From assembly GCF_026017845.1 (NCBI RefSeq), contig NZ_CP100416.1, positions 10,324,081 to 10,388,080 on the forward strand: 64,000 nt of DNA. Reading direction: 5' to 3'. The stretch's first letter is position 1. Every line of letters begins with the position of its first letter. The notes under the pieces were generated by a model. The model ran no database searches and had not been told where the DNA came from. It worked only from the letters and a program-made list of their open reading frames with translations. Below, piece after piece: positions 16,453-27,419 of the stretch. The translations under genes were made by a program, and so were the position numbers. Source of the stretch: Amycolatopsis mediterranei (lineage in GTDB: Bacteria > Actinomycetota > Actinomycetes > Mycobacteriales > Pseudonocardiaceae).

Positions 16453-16820
16453 CGGGCTTCCGGTTCGATGTCCAGAATGGACACTGTCACCTCGGCGACG
16501 ACCAGGCCGGTCTGCTCGGCCACGAACCGCGTCACCGCGCGCTGCACCGCCCGGCCCACCGCCGCCGCCTGATCGGCCGCCGCCGTGACGAGGTCGATCT
16601 GGATCGTGACCCGGCCGTCGGTGGTGCGGACCCGGACGCCGTCCGCGGGCGCCGGGTCGAGGCCCTTCCAGCGCTGACGAGCCGCGCGCGTCCACGCCGT
16701 CACCAGGCCGCGCAGCCCCGGTTCGAGGCGCACCACCCCCGGCGTGGTGATCGCCGCCCACGCCGCCACGCCGGCGATCACCGGATCGGCGATGACGTAG
16801 TGGGCGCTCTCGGTGCTCAT
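16449..16820 (-). CDS. Asp23/Gls24 family envelope stress response protein
   Basis: The 123-residue protein has the Asp23 order: an N-terminal helix IADPVIAGVAAWAAITTPGVVRLEPG, a middle beta pair VRVRTTDGRVTIQIDLVTA and the helix-strand end AVTRFVAEQTGLVVAEVTVSILDIE. Firmicute homologues sit at the membrane through AmaP. Overlaps at both ends (ATGA, GTGA) place it in the sigma operon. Confidence 0.87.
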   Translation of the reverse strand: MSTESAHYVIADPVIAGVAAWAAITTPGVVRLEPGLRGLVTAWTRAARQRWKGLDPAPADGVRVRTTDGRVTIQIDLVTAAADQAAAVGRAVQRAVTRFVAEQTGLVVAEVTVSILDIEPEAR

Positions 16821-17395
16821 TGCCCTGGCTCCCCGACCGCGTCTTCCTCGACAGCGTCTTCCTCAAAAAGGTCGGCCACGAGCAGGTCGAGCTTCGCCAG
16901 CGTCAGGCCCACGCGGGCCGCGGCCGCCGCGGTCACCCGCTCCCGCACCGCTGCCAGCGCCGCCCCACCGGTGGCGTTCCGCAGGCTCACCGCGAGGGTG
17001 AGTTCCACCTCGACGCCGCCGGGGACGGGCCGCACGCGGCACCGGCGCGCCCGGACGCCGCCGACGGTGTCCGCCGCGTACCGCAGCACCGACGCCACCG
17101 CCTGCTCGCTGACCTCGACGAACCCGGGTTCCGGGGTCGGCAGGCGCACCATCGAGCCGCGCCGCACCTCGGCGCGCACCGCCGACATGATCCGCCCGAA
17201 CAGGTCCGGCGACGGCGCGTCCTCCGCGGCCGCCAGCTCGGAAGTGGCCTCGCGCAGGGCCAGCAGGCTCTCGCGCGCGGCCCGGCAGTGCGGGCAGGTC
17301 AGCTCGTGCTCGTCGGCCAGCCCGGCGCCGACCGCGTCGAGCCGCTCCCACACCTGCTCGACGTCGCGCGCGCAGGGCAGCTCGTAGTCCGTCAT
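16817..17395 (-). CDS. Zinc-finger (ZAS-like) N-terminus fused to an Asp23-type domain; putative anti-sigma factor
   Basis: The 192-residue protein has an N-terminal segment with C8 and H30-x3-C34-x2-C37, the H-x3-C-x2-C signature of zinc-binding anti-sigma (ZAS) domains, followed by a linker and, from about residue 85, an Asp23-like domain (VSEQAVASVLRYAADTVGGVRARRCRVRP, then GVEVELTLAVSL and a final helix). It starts at ATG 17395, overlapping the sigma factor stop (ATGA), and ends overlapping an Asp23 gene. Position right after an ECF sigma gene supports an anti-sigma role, but this is inference. The acidic tail (EEDAVEEDAVGE) may be a partner contact. Confidence 0.85.
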   Translation of the reverse strand: MTDYELPCARDVEQVWERLDAVGAGLADEHELTCPHCRAARESLLALREATSELAAAEDAPSPDLFGRIMSAVRAEVRRGSMVRLPTPEPGFVEVSEQAVASVLRYAADTVGGVRARRCRVRPVPGGVEVELTLAVSLRNATGGAALAAVRERVTAAAAARVGLTLAKLDLLVADLFEEDAVEEDAVGEPGQ

Positions 17396-17943
17396 CGCCA
17401 CGGCTTCATCACCTCCGCCAGCTGGGCCCGGGCGCGCGCGATCCGGCCGCGGACCGCGGTCGCGTTCACGCCGACGATTTCGCCGATCTCGTCGTAGGAC
17501 CGGCCGTGCACTTCCCGCAGCAGCCAGCACGCTCGCTGCTCGGGCGTCAGCAGATCCAGCGCCGCGGTCAACGCCGCGAGCTGGCCGCTGACCTGGGCGG
17601 CCCGCTCCGGCTGGAGGTCGGCCCGCGGCGACTCGGCGGTGTCGAGGTCGACGTCGGCCCGGGGGCGCCGCGCGCGGATCACGTTGAGACAGCGGTTCGT
17701 GGTGGCCCGGTAGAGCCAGCCGACGAACGCGGCGTCCTCGCCGAGCTGGCCGAGCTTGCGCCAGGCGTTGAGGAACACCTCCTGCACGACGTCCTCGGCG
17801 TCACCGCGGTGGGCGAGCATCTTGACGGCGAGCCGGAACATCGGACCCTGGTAGCGCAGCACGAGCTGTTCGTAGGCCCGGACGTCACCGTCCCGCGCCC
17901 GGCCGACGAGCGTCACGTCGTCGAGCGGCGTAGTCGTCGTCAC
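17392..17943 (-). CDS. ECF RNA polymerase sigma factor
   Basis: The 183-residue protein has a region 2 (YEQLVLRYQGPMFRLAVKMLAHRGDAEDVVQEVFLNAWRKL) and a region 4 with HTH (LLTPEQRACWLLREVHGRSYDEIGEIVGVNATAVRGRIARARAQL), and lacks regions 1 and 3 as expected of ECF factors. GTG at 17943 was chosen because GAGGAGG sits 5 bases upstream; the frame continues open to 18015. It leads an operon whose next gene carries a ZAS-like zinc finger, the usual arrangement for sigma/anti-sigma pairs. Confidence 0.92.
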   Translation of the reverse strand: MTTTTPLDDVTLVGRARDGDVRAYEQLVLRYQGPMFRLAVKMLAHRGDAEDVVQEVFLNAWRKLGQLGEDAAFVGWLYRATTNRCLNVIRARRPRADVDLDTAESPRADLQPERAAQVSGQLAALTAALDLLTPEQRACWLLREVHGRSYDEIGEIVGVNATAVRGRIARARAQLAEVMKPWR

Positions 17944-18010
17944 GGCACCCTCCTCGCGGGGAGGACACCGGCGGGCGGAAAACGTCACGCCTTGATTCTG
18001 GGTGACGGTG

Positions 18011-18046
18011 GTCACCGGGGCGAATCCACCGATCCGCCCCGGTGAC
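18011..18046 (-). terminator. Stem-loop terminator after pyrE
   Basis: A perfect 12-bp stem (18011-18022 with 18035-18046) with a 12-base loop lies three bases beyond the pyrE stop on the minus strand. No T-run follows. Confidence 0.6.
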
Positions 18047-18048
18047 GC

Positions 18049-18612
18049 TCAGTCCAGGCCGAGGTCGTCCTTGCCGAGGACGTACCGGTACTCCAGGCCT
18101 TCCTTCTCGATGGCCTCGCGCGCGCCGGTGTCGCGGTCGACGACCGTCACGACGCCGACGACGTTCGCGCCCGCTTCGCGCAGGGCCTCGACCGCCGTCA
18201 GCACGCTGCCGCCCGTCGTGGACGTGTCCTCGACCGCCAGCACGCGCTGCCCGCGGACCTCCATGCCCTCGATGCGCCGCTGCATGCCGTGTTCCTTGAC
18301 CGCCTTGCGGACGACGAACGCGTCCAGCACGACCCCGTCGGACGCCGCCGAGTGCAGCATCGCCAGCGCGACCGGGTCGGCGCCGAGCGTCAGGCCGCCG
18401 GCCGCCACGTAGTCCCAGTCGGCCGTGAGCTGACGCAGGAGCTTGCCGATCAGCGGCGCGGCCGCGTGGTGCAGCGTCGCCCGCCGGAGGTCGATGTAGT
18501 AATCGGCTTCCTTGCCGGACGCCAGGGTCACTTTTCCGTGCACCACGGAAAGATCGGTGACCAGCCTGGCCAGTTCGAGTTTCGCCGCTTGATCCAACCC
18601 GGGGTTCGCCAC
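18049..18612 (-). CDS. pyrE: Orotate phosphoribosyltransferase
   Basis: The 187-residue enzyme converts orotate and PRPP to OMP in pyrimidine synthesis. It shows the PRPP loop VLAVEDTSTTGGSVLTAVEALREAGANV, the ASGKEADYYIDLRR substrate segment and FVVRKAVKEHG. Length is normal for actinomycete PyrE. It starts at GTG 18612. The ABC exporter gene upstream ends 27 bases before this start, so co-transcription is possible. Confidence 0.96.
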   Translation of the reverse strand: MANPGLDQAAKLELARLVTDLSVVHGKVTLASGKEADYYIDLRRATLHHAAAPLIGKLLRQLTADWDYVAAGGLTLGADPVALAMLHSAASDGVVLDAFVVRKAVKEHGMQRRIEGMEVRGQRVLAVEDTSTTGGSVLTAVEALREAGANVVGVVTVVDRDTGAREAIEKEGLEYRYVLGKDDLGLD

Positions 18613-18639
18613 GGCCGTGAGTCTTACACACAGCCGGGT

Positions 18640-21087
18640 TCACTCACCGACGGATGTGGCGTCGACCGCACGCCCGCGCGTCGCCGCCCAGGCCGGGACC
18701 AGGATCGCCGCGAGCGAGAGCACCACCGCGATCGCGAGCACGGCCAGGTAGATCGTCACCGGACCCGACGGCAGCAGCGACCCGGTCACCACCAGGCAGA
18801 AGGGCACGATCGCGCCCGCCGCGACGAGGGTGCCGAGCAGCACCGCGATGGTCGCGATCAGGCCGCCTTCGACGCCGGCCATGCGCAGCACCTGGCCGCG
18901 GGTGAAGCCGCTCAGCCGCTGCACCCCGAACTCCCGGCGCCGCCGCGCGGTGGCCGTCACCAGCGTGTTCACCACGGAGATCACCGTGTACGCGAGGATC
19001 ATCCCGACGAGCAGGTAGTTGACCCAGGCGCCGACCTCGTTGCCCTTGGCGTGCGCCGCGATCAGCGCGCCGCGATCGCCCACCGACACCGGCAGCCCGG
19101 CGGTCGCCTCGCGAAGGCGGGCAGTCAGGGTCGCCGGGTCGACGCCGGGAGCGGCGCGGACCAGCAGCTGCGGGGCGAGCCCGAGCGTCGTGTGCGGGGC
19201 CAGCAGTTCCGCGGGCAGGACGAGCCGTTCGAACCCGGGGCGCTGGTCGACGACGGCGGTGACCCGCACGTCCACCGGCGTGCCGTCGCCGAGCCGCAGC
19301 GACAGCGTGTCGCCGACGTGGTGCCCGGTCGTCGAAGCCACCTCGACGACGTTGCCGGTCAGCTCGCTGACGCCCAGCGCGGGCCGGCCGTCGTCGTGCT
19401 GGCCCGAGTCGAACGGCTTCTCGACGAACACCGTGCTGGTGACGTACTCCGAAGCCCCGGCAACGCCCGGCACCGCGCGCACCCGGCCCGCCACCGCGGG
19501 ATCGAGCCCGCTCGGGCCGGCCACGACGGCGTCCGCGCGCAGGTCCTCGGTGTAGGCCTGGTTCGAGACGGCTTCCTGGGTGGTCTGCAGGTAGATGTTG
19601 GCGGTCGCGATGCCGACCGCGAGCATGATCGGGGTGACCGCACCGGCCGCCCGCACCGCGCCGACACGGGTGTTGCGCAGCGCGACCCGGCCGTTGACGC
19701 CGGTGAGCGCCTCCACCGGCCAGCGCAGCAGCGTGGCCATCAGTTTCGTCACGCCGGGGCTGATCGCCGCGAGCCCGAACGCCCACAGCATCACCGCCGG
19801 GCCGGCCGTGCTGGCCGCGACCGGGCCGGTCATCACCGCGACCGTGACGATGCCGAGCGCCGTCCCGCCCGCGAAGCACAGGATCGCGACGACCAGCCGG
19901 ATCGGCGTCAGCCAGCGCCGCTCCACGGCGGCTTCGGCGAGCGCCTCGGTCGGGCGGATCCGCGACGCACGCCGTCCCGCCACGAAGGACGCACCCACGA
20001 CCGCCAGCAGCGACGCGCCCGCGGCGACCAGCGCCGGGACCCAGCCCTGCTCGTACCGCAGCACGTCCGGGACGACGTGGTGGCCGGCGAGCTGGTCGAA
20101 CAGCCACTCCCCGAGCACCGGGCCGAGCACCACCGCGAGGCCGACCGCGAGCAGCCCGACCACGAGCGCCTCGCCGAGCACCATCCGGCGCAGCTGGCGC
20201 GGGGTCGTGCCGACCGCCCGCAGCAGCGCGAGTTCGCGCTGGCGCTGCTGCGTCGACAGCGTCAGCGTGCCCGCCACGACGAACACCATGACCAGCGCCG
20301 AGAGGCCGCCCGAGACCGCGGCCAGCACGATCAGGTTCTCGCCGCTCTTGCCCGTCTCGGGGAACTCGAAGGCGCCGCGGTCGACGCCGGTCGCCACCAC
20401 ACCGGCGTCCCCGACGGCCGCGGTCACGGCGGCGACGTCGCCACCGAAGACGCCGATGGTGTCGAAGCGGCCCGGGTACCCGGAGAGCCGTTCGGCGTCC
20501 GAAGCGGCGAAGAAGACCGCCGCGTCCTGCATGGCCTGCGGCGCGTGGGCGATCCCGGAGATCCGGTACCGGCCGGCGCTGCCGTGCGCGGCCACCGGCA
20601 GCGTATCCCCGACGGCGAGCCCGAGCCCGGCGTCGACGACGACTTCGCCCGGCTTCGGCGCCTGGCCGCTGAGCGCGTACGGCGTCAGCACGGCGGAATC
20701 CCAGGCGTGGCCGAGCACGCTCGCGGCGCCGATCTGCGCCGGGAAACTGATCTCGCCGACGACGTTCGTGACGCCGGGGACCGCGCGCAGGCGGCCGGCC
20801 AGGCCTGCGTCGAGCCGGACGCGCTCGGGCAGGGTCGCGTTCTCGAACTTGTGCTTGTCGCCGGGCTCGAGGGTCGCCGGGTCCTCCTCCGGCAGCTTGA
20901 GCGTCTGCTGCCCGCCGACGACGATCGGCGCCGCGGCCAGCCGCTGCACCGGCGTCTCGGACCGGATGCCGGTCTCCATCAGGCCACCGCACGCCGAGAC
21001 GACCAGCGCGCCGAAGAACACGGCGACGAACGTCGCCAGGAAGCCGCCCTTGCGCAGGCGAAGGGTCCTCAGTGCGAGCTTGAACAT
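18640..21087 (-). CDS. ABC transporter permease, FtsX/MacB type, duplicated
   Basis: The 815-residue protein has two FtsX-like halves: N-terminal span LATFVAVFFGALVVSACG, a large extracellular region, four-span core near residues 240-440, then a second span and extracellular domain (ITPIMLAVGIATANIYLQTTQEAV onward) and a last three-span block containing YTVISVVNTLVTATARRRREFGVQRLSG. This layout is that of actinomycete lipoprotein- or drug-export permeases. The start ATG shares one base with the ATPase stop (TGATG). Substrate unknown. Confidence 0.92.
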   Translation of the reverse strand: MFKLALRTLRLRKGGFLATFVAVFFGALVVSACGGLMETGIRSETPVQRLAAAPIVVGGQQTLKLPEEDPATLEPGDKHKFENATLPERVRLDAGLAGRLRAVPGVTNVVGEISFPAQIGAASVLGHAWDSAVLTPYALSGQAPKPGEVVVDAGLGLAVGDTLPVAAHGSAGRYRISGIAHAPQAMQDAAVFFAASDAERLSGYPGRFDTIGVFGGDVAAVTAAVGDAGVVATGVDRGAFEFPETGKSGENLIVLAAVSGGLSALVMVFVVAGTLTLSTQQRQRELALLRAVGTTPRQLRRMVLGEALVVGLLAVGLAVVLGPVLGEWLFDQLAGHHVVPDVLRYEQGWVPALVAAGASLLAVVGASFVAGRRASRIRPTEALAEAAVERRWLTPIRLVVAILCFAGGTALGIVTVAVMTGPVAASTAGPAVMLWAFGLAAISPGVTKLMATLLRWPVEALTGVNGRVALRNTRVGAVRAAGAVTPIMLAVGIATANIYLQTTQEAVSNQAYTEDLRADAVVAGPSGLDPAVAGRVRAVPGVAGASEYVTSTVFVEKPFDSGQHDDGRPALGVSELTGNVVEVASTTGHHVGDTLSLRLGDGTPVDVRVTAVVDQRPGFERLVLPAELLAPHTTLGLAPQLLVRAAPGVDPATLTARLREATAGLPVSVGDRGALIAAHAKGNEVGAWVNYLLVGMILAYTVISVVNTLVTATARRRREFGVQRLSGFTRGQVLRMAGVEGGLIATIAVLLGTLVAAGAIVPFCLVVTGSLLPSGPVTIYLAVLAIAVVLSLAAILVPAWAATRGRAVDATSVGE

Positions 21088-21848
21088 CAGGCCCGCACCG
21101 CCAGCCGCTCCCAGGCCCCCAGGTGGGTCATCCGCTCGGCGACGGCTTCGGCGGTCGGCCGGGCCAGCCGCCCGGCGATCCGGCCGTCGGCCAGGAACAC
21201 GACGTCGTCGGCGTAGGACGCGGCGACCGGGTCGTGCGTCACCATGATCACCGTCTGGCCCGACGACCGGACGGAGTCGCGCAGCAGGCCGAGCACCTCG
21301 GACGCCGTCCGGGTGTCGAGCGCGCCGGTCGGCTCGTCGGCGAAGAGCACCGCGGGGCTCGTGACCAGGGCGCGGGCGATCGCGACGCGCTGCTGCTGGC
21401 CGCCGGAGAGCTGCCCGGGCAGATGCTTGCGGCGTCCGTCGAGCCCGACGTGCGCGAGGATCCGTTCCACCAGCCGCTTGTCCGCGCGCTTGCCGGCCAG
21501 CTGCAGCGGCAGCACGACGTTCTGCTCGACCGTCAGCGCCGGGAGCAGGTTGAACGCCTGGAAGACGAAGCCGACGCGGTCGCGCCGCAGCTTCGTCAGG
21601 TAGGTCTCGTTCTTGCCGTCGAGGTCCTGGCCGTCGAGCACGACCCGGCCGGACGTGGGCCGGTCGAGGCCGGCCGCGCAGTGCAGGAACGTGCTCTTGC
21701 CCGAGCCCGACGGGCCCATCACCGCGGTGAACCCGCCGCGCGGGAACGCGATCGAGACCCCGTCCAGCGCGACCACACCGTCGCCGTATTCCTTGCGCAC
21801 AGCCTCCAGCCGAACCGCGTCGGCTGCCTCGTGCCACCCAGTTGTCAT
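21087..21848 (-). CDS. ABC transporter ATP-binding protein (MacB/LolD type)
   Basis: The 253-residue ATPase has Walker A GPSGSGKST, Q-loop VFQAFNLLPALT, signature LSGGQQQRVAIARAL, Walker B VLFADEPTGALD and the switch histidine in VMVTHDP-type context (MVTHDPVAA). It is coupled to the FtsX-type permease and should power export or envelope lipid/lipoprotein extraction. A 12-bp palindrome (21891-21902) lies about 45 bases before the start, possibly an operator. Confidence 0.95.
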   Translation of the reverse strand: MTTGWHEAADAVRLEAVRKEYGDGVVALDGVSIAFPRGGFTAVMGPSGSGKSTFLHCAAGLDRPTSGRVVLDGQDLDGKNETYLTKLRRDRVGFVFQAFNLLPALTVEQNVVLPLQLAGKRADKRLVERILAHVGLDGRRKHLPGQLSGGQQQRVAIARALVTSPAVLFADEPTGALDTRTASEVLGLLRDSVRSSGQTVIMVTHDPVAASYADDVVFLADGRIAGRLARPTAEAVAERMTHLGAWERLAVRA

Positions 21849-21923
21849 GGGGAAAACGCTATTGAGCCGGCCCCCGCACCACCCTGGTGCAGACGCGCGT
21901 CTCGGAGGTGGGGACAGCCCTAC

Positions 21924-22703
21924 TCAGGTGCGGCCCTTGCCGCCGAAGCCGCCGCTGATCCGGCGCAGCACCGCGCGCGGCAGCAGGCCGCCGATCGCGA
22001 CGACGGCCTTGTACTGCAGGCTCGGCACGGAGATCACCTTGCCGCGGCGCAGGTCCGCGAGCGCCTCTCCGACCACCTGTTCGACACCCAGCCAGGCGAT
22101 TTTCGGGCCCGGTTTGCCGATTCCGGCCCGTTCGTGGAACTCGGTGGCCGTGAAGCCGGGGCACAGGGCCATCATCCGGACGCCCTTCGGCAGCGACGCG
22201 GCGATGCCTTCGGTGAACGACGTGACCCAGTTCTTGCTGGCCGTGTACGTCGAACCGCGGCCGCTGAAGAAGCCCGCAACGCTGCTGACCTGGATGATCT
22301 CGCCGTGCCCGCGCTCGATCATGCCGGGCAGCGCGGCCCGGGTGAGCCGCAGGACGGCGGTGACGTTGACGTCGAGCTGGCGCTGCAGCGCGTCCGGCGG
22401 GATGGTCCAGAAGTCGCCGTTCAGCCCGAAGCCGGCGTTGTTCACCAGAAGGTCGACGGGCTCGGCGGCGAGCCGCTCCTCGACCGCCGTCCGGCCGTCT
22501 GCTTCGGACAGATCGGCGGGCAGCACCTCCACCGCGACACCGTACTTTTCCCGCAGCTCAGCGGCGTAGGACTCCAGCCGCGCGGCATCGCGGGCCACGA
22601 GCACCAAGTCGTATTTCTCCGCGGCGAGGGTGCGCGCGAACTGCGCGCCGATGCCCGCCGTGGCGCCGGTTATGAGAGAGGTGGTGGTCATGTGGGTGAA
22701 CAT
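21924..22703 (-). CDS. SDR family oxidoreductase
   Basis: The 259-residue short-chain dehydrogenase has TGATAGIG near residues 12-19, NNAGFG, SSVAGFF with the catalytic Ser and YTASKNWV with Tyr and Lys. The C-terminal extension (KVISVPSLQYKAVVAIGGLLPRAVLRRISG) resembles DltE/acyl-reductase-type SDRs that act on lipid substrates near the membrane. ATG at 22703 or 22691 could be the start; neither has a clear ribosome-binding site. Confidence 0.9.
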   Translation of the reverse strand: MFTHMTTTSLITGATAGIGAQFARTLAAEKYDLVLVARDAARLESYAAELREKYGVAVEVLPADLSEADGRTAVEERLAAEPVDLLVNNAGFGLNGDFWTIPPDALQRQLDVNVTAVLRLTRAALPGMIERGHGEIIQVSSVAGFFSGRGSTYTASKNWVTSFTEGIAASLPKGVRMMALCPGFTATEFHERAGIGKPGPKIAWLGVEQVVGEALADLRRGKVISVPSLQYKAVVAIGGLLPRAVLRRISGGFGGKGRT

Positions 22704-22760
22704 ACTCGCTGGTCACGGGTGGACGTGCGTTCGATTCGGCGGGGAAGTATCGTCCGCCGC

Positions 22761-23714
22761 ATGGGTAAGCACAGCAGGCGCAAAAGCGGCTATCTGCCCA
22801 AGGTCGCCGCGGGCGCGGCGCCTGTCGCGCTGCTTTTCGCGGCTCCGGCCACGGCACTCGCCACCCAGACCGACGTCACGCTGCCGCTCGACCGGATCTC
22901 CCTCCCGGTCGACCACCGCCACGGCGGCACGCTCGACCGCGACATCTCGACCGCGACCGAGAACGAGACGTCGTCCGCTCGCGAGGCCATCACGGCGACC
23001 CGCCACGACTTCGTCGCCAAGGAAGTCGCGGGCGCCCTGCTGATCAACAACCTCTCGGAATCGGCGGCCATCCGCCGCGAGGGCTGGCAGAACACGACGG
23101 ACTCTTCGGAGCGCGAGAGCGAATCGCTGGTCCGCACCAGCCAGCACGCCCTGCGGCTGGGCCGGATCTCGGCGACCACGGCGAACAGCCAGCGGCTCGG
23201 TCAGGGTGCTTCGCGAGACCTGGCGCTCTCACCGGGCCAGGCGGGCTCGACCGAGCGCCGCCTCGGCATCGGCGAGGGCACCAGCCACGGAATCTGGCTC
23301 CCGGAGGGCATCGACGTCCTGAGCCAGAACGCGGAGCAGTTCGACACGGGCCTGCACGGCACCTTCGCCGGCGACCTCCAGGGAGCGCTGTCGGCCAGGA
23401 GGTCATCGGGCCAGGCGGTCGACCTGGGCCGGCTGGGCGGGGTGGGCGCAACGTCCGAGCAGTACGCGGCCGGCCAGATCGCGGGTGTCCTGGACGTGGG
23501 CCAGAAGCACGAGGCAGGCGGCCAGCTGGGCCCGGCGTGGGGCCTGGCGAAGACGAGCCAGTCCGTCGACGCGGCGGGGCCGGCCGGCTCGATCCGCGGC
23601 GACCTCGGCGTGGACCACGTGATCCACGCCGAAGGCGGCACGACATCGGTGCGCGGGACCCTCGACCGGTCGGCGTCGCTCAGCGCGCTCGACCGGCCGG
23701 TGCTGGGCTTCTAG
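22761..23714 (+). CDS. Secreted protein of unknown function
   Basis: The 317-residue protein begins with a basic segment MGKHSRRKSGYLPK and a hydrophobic core VAAGAAPVALLFAAPATALA, a Sec signal peptide cleaved near residue 33. The rest is polar, rich in Ser, Gly and Ala, without cysteine, membrane segments or a known domain, and probably partly disordered or repetitive beta. No family recognised. Its stop codon overlaps the stop of the convergent gene in a shared CTAG. Confidence 0.75.
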   Translation: MGKHSRRKSGYLPKVAAGAAPVALLFAAPATALATQTDVTLPLDRISLPVDHRHGGTLDRDISTATENETSSAREAITATRHDFVAKEVAGALLINNLSESAAIRREGWQNTTDSSERESESLVRTSQHALRLGRISATTANSQRLGQGASRDLALSPGQAGSTERRLGIGEGTSHGIWLPEGIDVLSQNAEQFDTGLHGTFAGDLQGALSARRSSGQAVDLGRLGGVGATSEQYAAGQIAGVLDVGQKHEAGGQLGPAWGLAKTSQSVDAAGPAGSIRGDLGVDHVIHAEGGTTSVRGTLDRSASLSALDRPVLGF

Positions 23715-24556
23715 CCCTCGCTCGGCTTCGGTTCCGCGTCCGCGGGCGCCTGCTGGACCGGCGTCCCCGCCGCCGGAGTGCCCGGGGCCGGGGTGCCCGG
23801 GGCCGGAGCGCTCGACGCCGGAGCGCTCGAAGCGGCCGCTGGGGTGCTCGAGGCGGCCGCCGGAGCCGTCGCCTCGGACGGGACCGGGGCGCTCGCCTGG
23901 TGCCGGCCCGCGTCGTAGTCCTCGTCGAACGGGTCGACGATGTCCGCGATCTCGCCCAGGTCGCGCAGCAGGCGCTCGAGGCGGGACGGGCCCGCCGTCG
24001 GGGCCACGCTGGCCAGCACCCACTCGTTCTCCAGCCAGGCCACGCCGACGTCGCCGCCCAGCTGGTCCGCCGCGTCGACCAGCTCCTGGGTGATCACCAC
24101 GCGCGCGCCGTCCGCGTCGTCCGCGAAGGCGTACCGCGCTCCGATCGGGCCGAGCATCTCGGGCATGTCCGCGCGCTGGAACGGGACGCTGGACAGCCAC
24201 ATCTCGATCGGGATGCGGTGCTTCTTGTTGCAGCGCACCGCGACCACCACCGCGGGGATCTGGCCTTCGGTTTCGATGTCGAAGATGAACACCGGGCGGC
24301 GGCCGTCGGAGGTGAAGGTCGAACCCGCGACCACGTTCACGGCCGCGTCCGCGCCGAAGTAGCCGATCGCGCCGTTGGACCACTGCTGCGGCAGCCGCTC
24401 GTCCTCCTCGACGAACTGCCAGCCGCGCAACTGTGCCCAGCGCATTCGCTCGCGGTTGCGCGAGCCCTCCTTCGCCCGGTCGGCCGCGAGCAGCCCCAGC
24501 CCCGCCACCAGGGCGACGGCCGCGATGACGAACCAGATCCACGCCGGAATACCCAC
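23711..24556 (-). CDS. Membrane-anchored protein with Pro/Ala-rich C-terminal tail, unknown function
   Basis: From GTG 24556 the product has 281 residues: a single N-terminal membrane span (IPAWIWFVIAAVALVAGLGLLAADR), a folded central part (about 40-205) resembling uncharacterised actinomycete proteins with FDIETEGQIPAVVVAVR, and a C-terminal Pro/Ala/Ser-rich tail with APGTPAPGTPAAGTP repeats. The frame extends to 24712 but the region before the membrane span is intergenic. TACCCT 8 bases before the GTG could be a -10 box of a leaderless transcript. The tail may reach into the wall or bind partners. Confidence 0.75.
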   Translation of the reverse strand: MGIPAWIWFVIAAVALVAGLGLLAADRAKEGSRNRERMRWAQLRGWQFVEEDERLPQQWSNGAIGYFGADAAVNVVAGSTFTSDGRRPVFIFDIETEGQIPAVVVAVRCNKKHRIPIEMWLSSVPFQRADMPEMLGPIGARYAFADDADGARVVITQELVDAADQLGGDVGVAWLENEWVLASVAPTAGPSRLERLLRDLGEIADIVDPFDEDYDAGRHQASAPVPSEATAPAAASSTPAAASSAPASSAPAPGTPAPGTPAAGTPVQQAPADAEPKPSEG

Positions 24557-24680
24557 GACCGCCAGGGTATCGCCTGTTACACCGGAGGGATGATCGCCGG
24601 TACCCGTGTCGCCGGGCCCATTCGGAGCATTTTCCGCCCCTGGCGGGTCGACAAATCGGCATGAACCACTGTGGACAGCC

Positions 24681-24712
24681 GTGAAGGCCACCTCGGGCGA
24701 GGTGGCCTTCAC
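24681..24712 (-). terminator. Strong stem-loop terminator after clpB
   Basis: A perfect 15-bp stem (24681-24695 with 24698-24712) lies seven bases beyond the clpB stop on the minus strand. Confidence 0.75.
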
Positions 24713-24718
24713 GAACCG

Positions 24719-27316
<2,598 letters not shown>

Positions 27317-27398
27317 CCCTCACCTCATGCTCGGTACTGCGAGAAAGTCGTGGTGACAGGCCTGACCGTGACCCGTCTCTATCCCTAACGCAGGAAAA

Positions 27399-27419
27399 CT
27401 TGAGTCTGTTCCGCTCAAC
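27399..27419 (-). promoter_or_regulatory. HAIR element (HspR operator) upstream of clpB
   Basis: CTTGAGT-N7-GCTCAAC matches the HspR-associated inverted repeat (CTTGAGT-N7-ACTCAAG) with two deviations in the right arm. It overlaps the last codons of the MFS gene, so part of this operator is also coding sequence. The dnaK copy at 38870-38890 has identical arms. Confidence 0.88.

Noticed and set aside
21891..21902. AGACGCGCGTCT palindrome upstream of the ABC exporter
   Set aside because: Short and made of CpG repeats that arise often by chance at this GC content; mentioned only in the gene entry.
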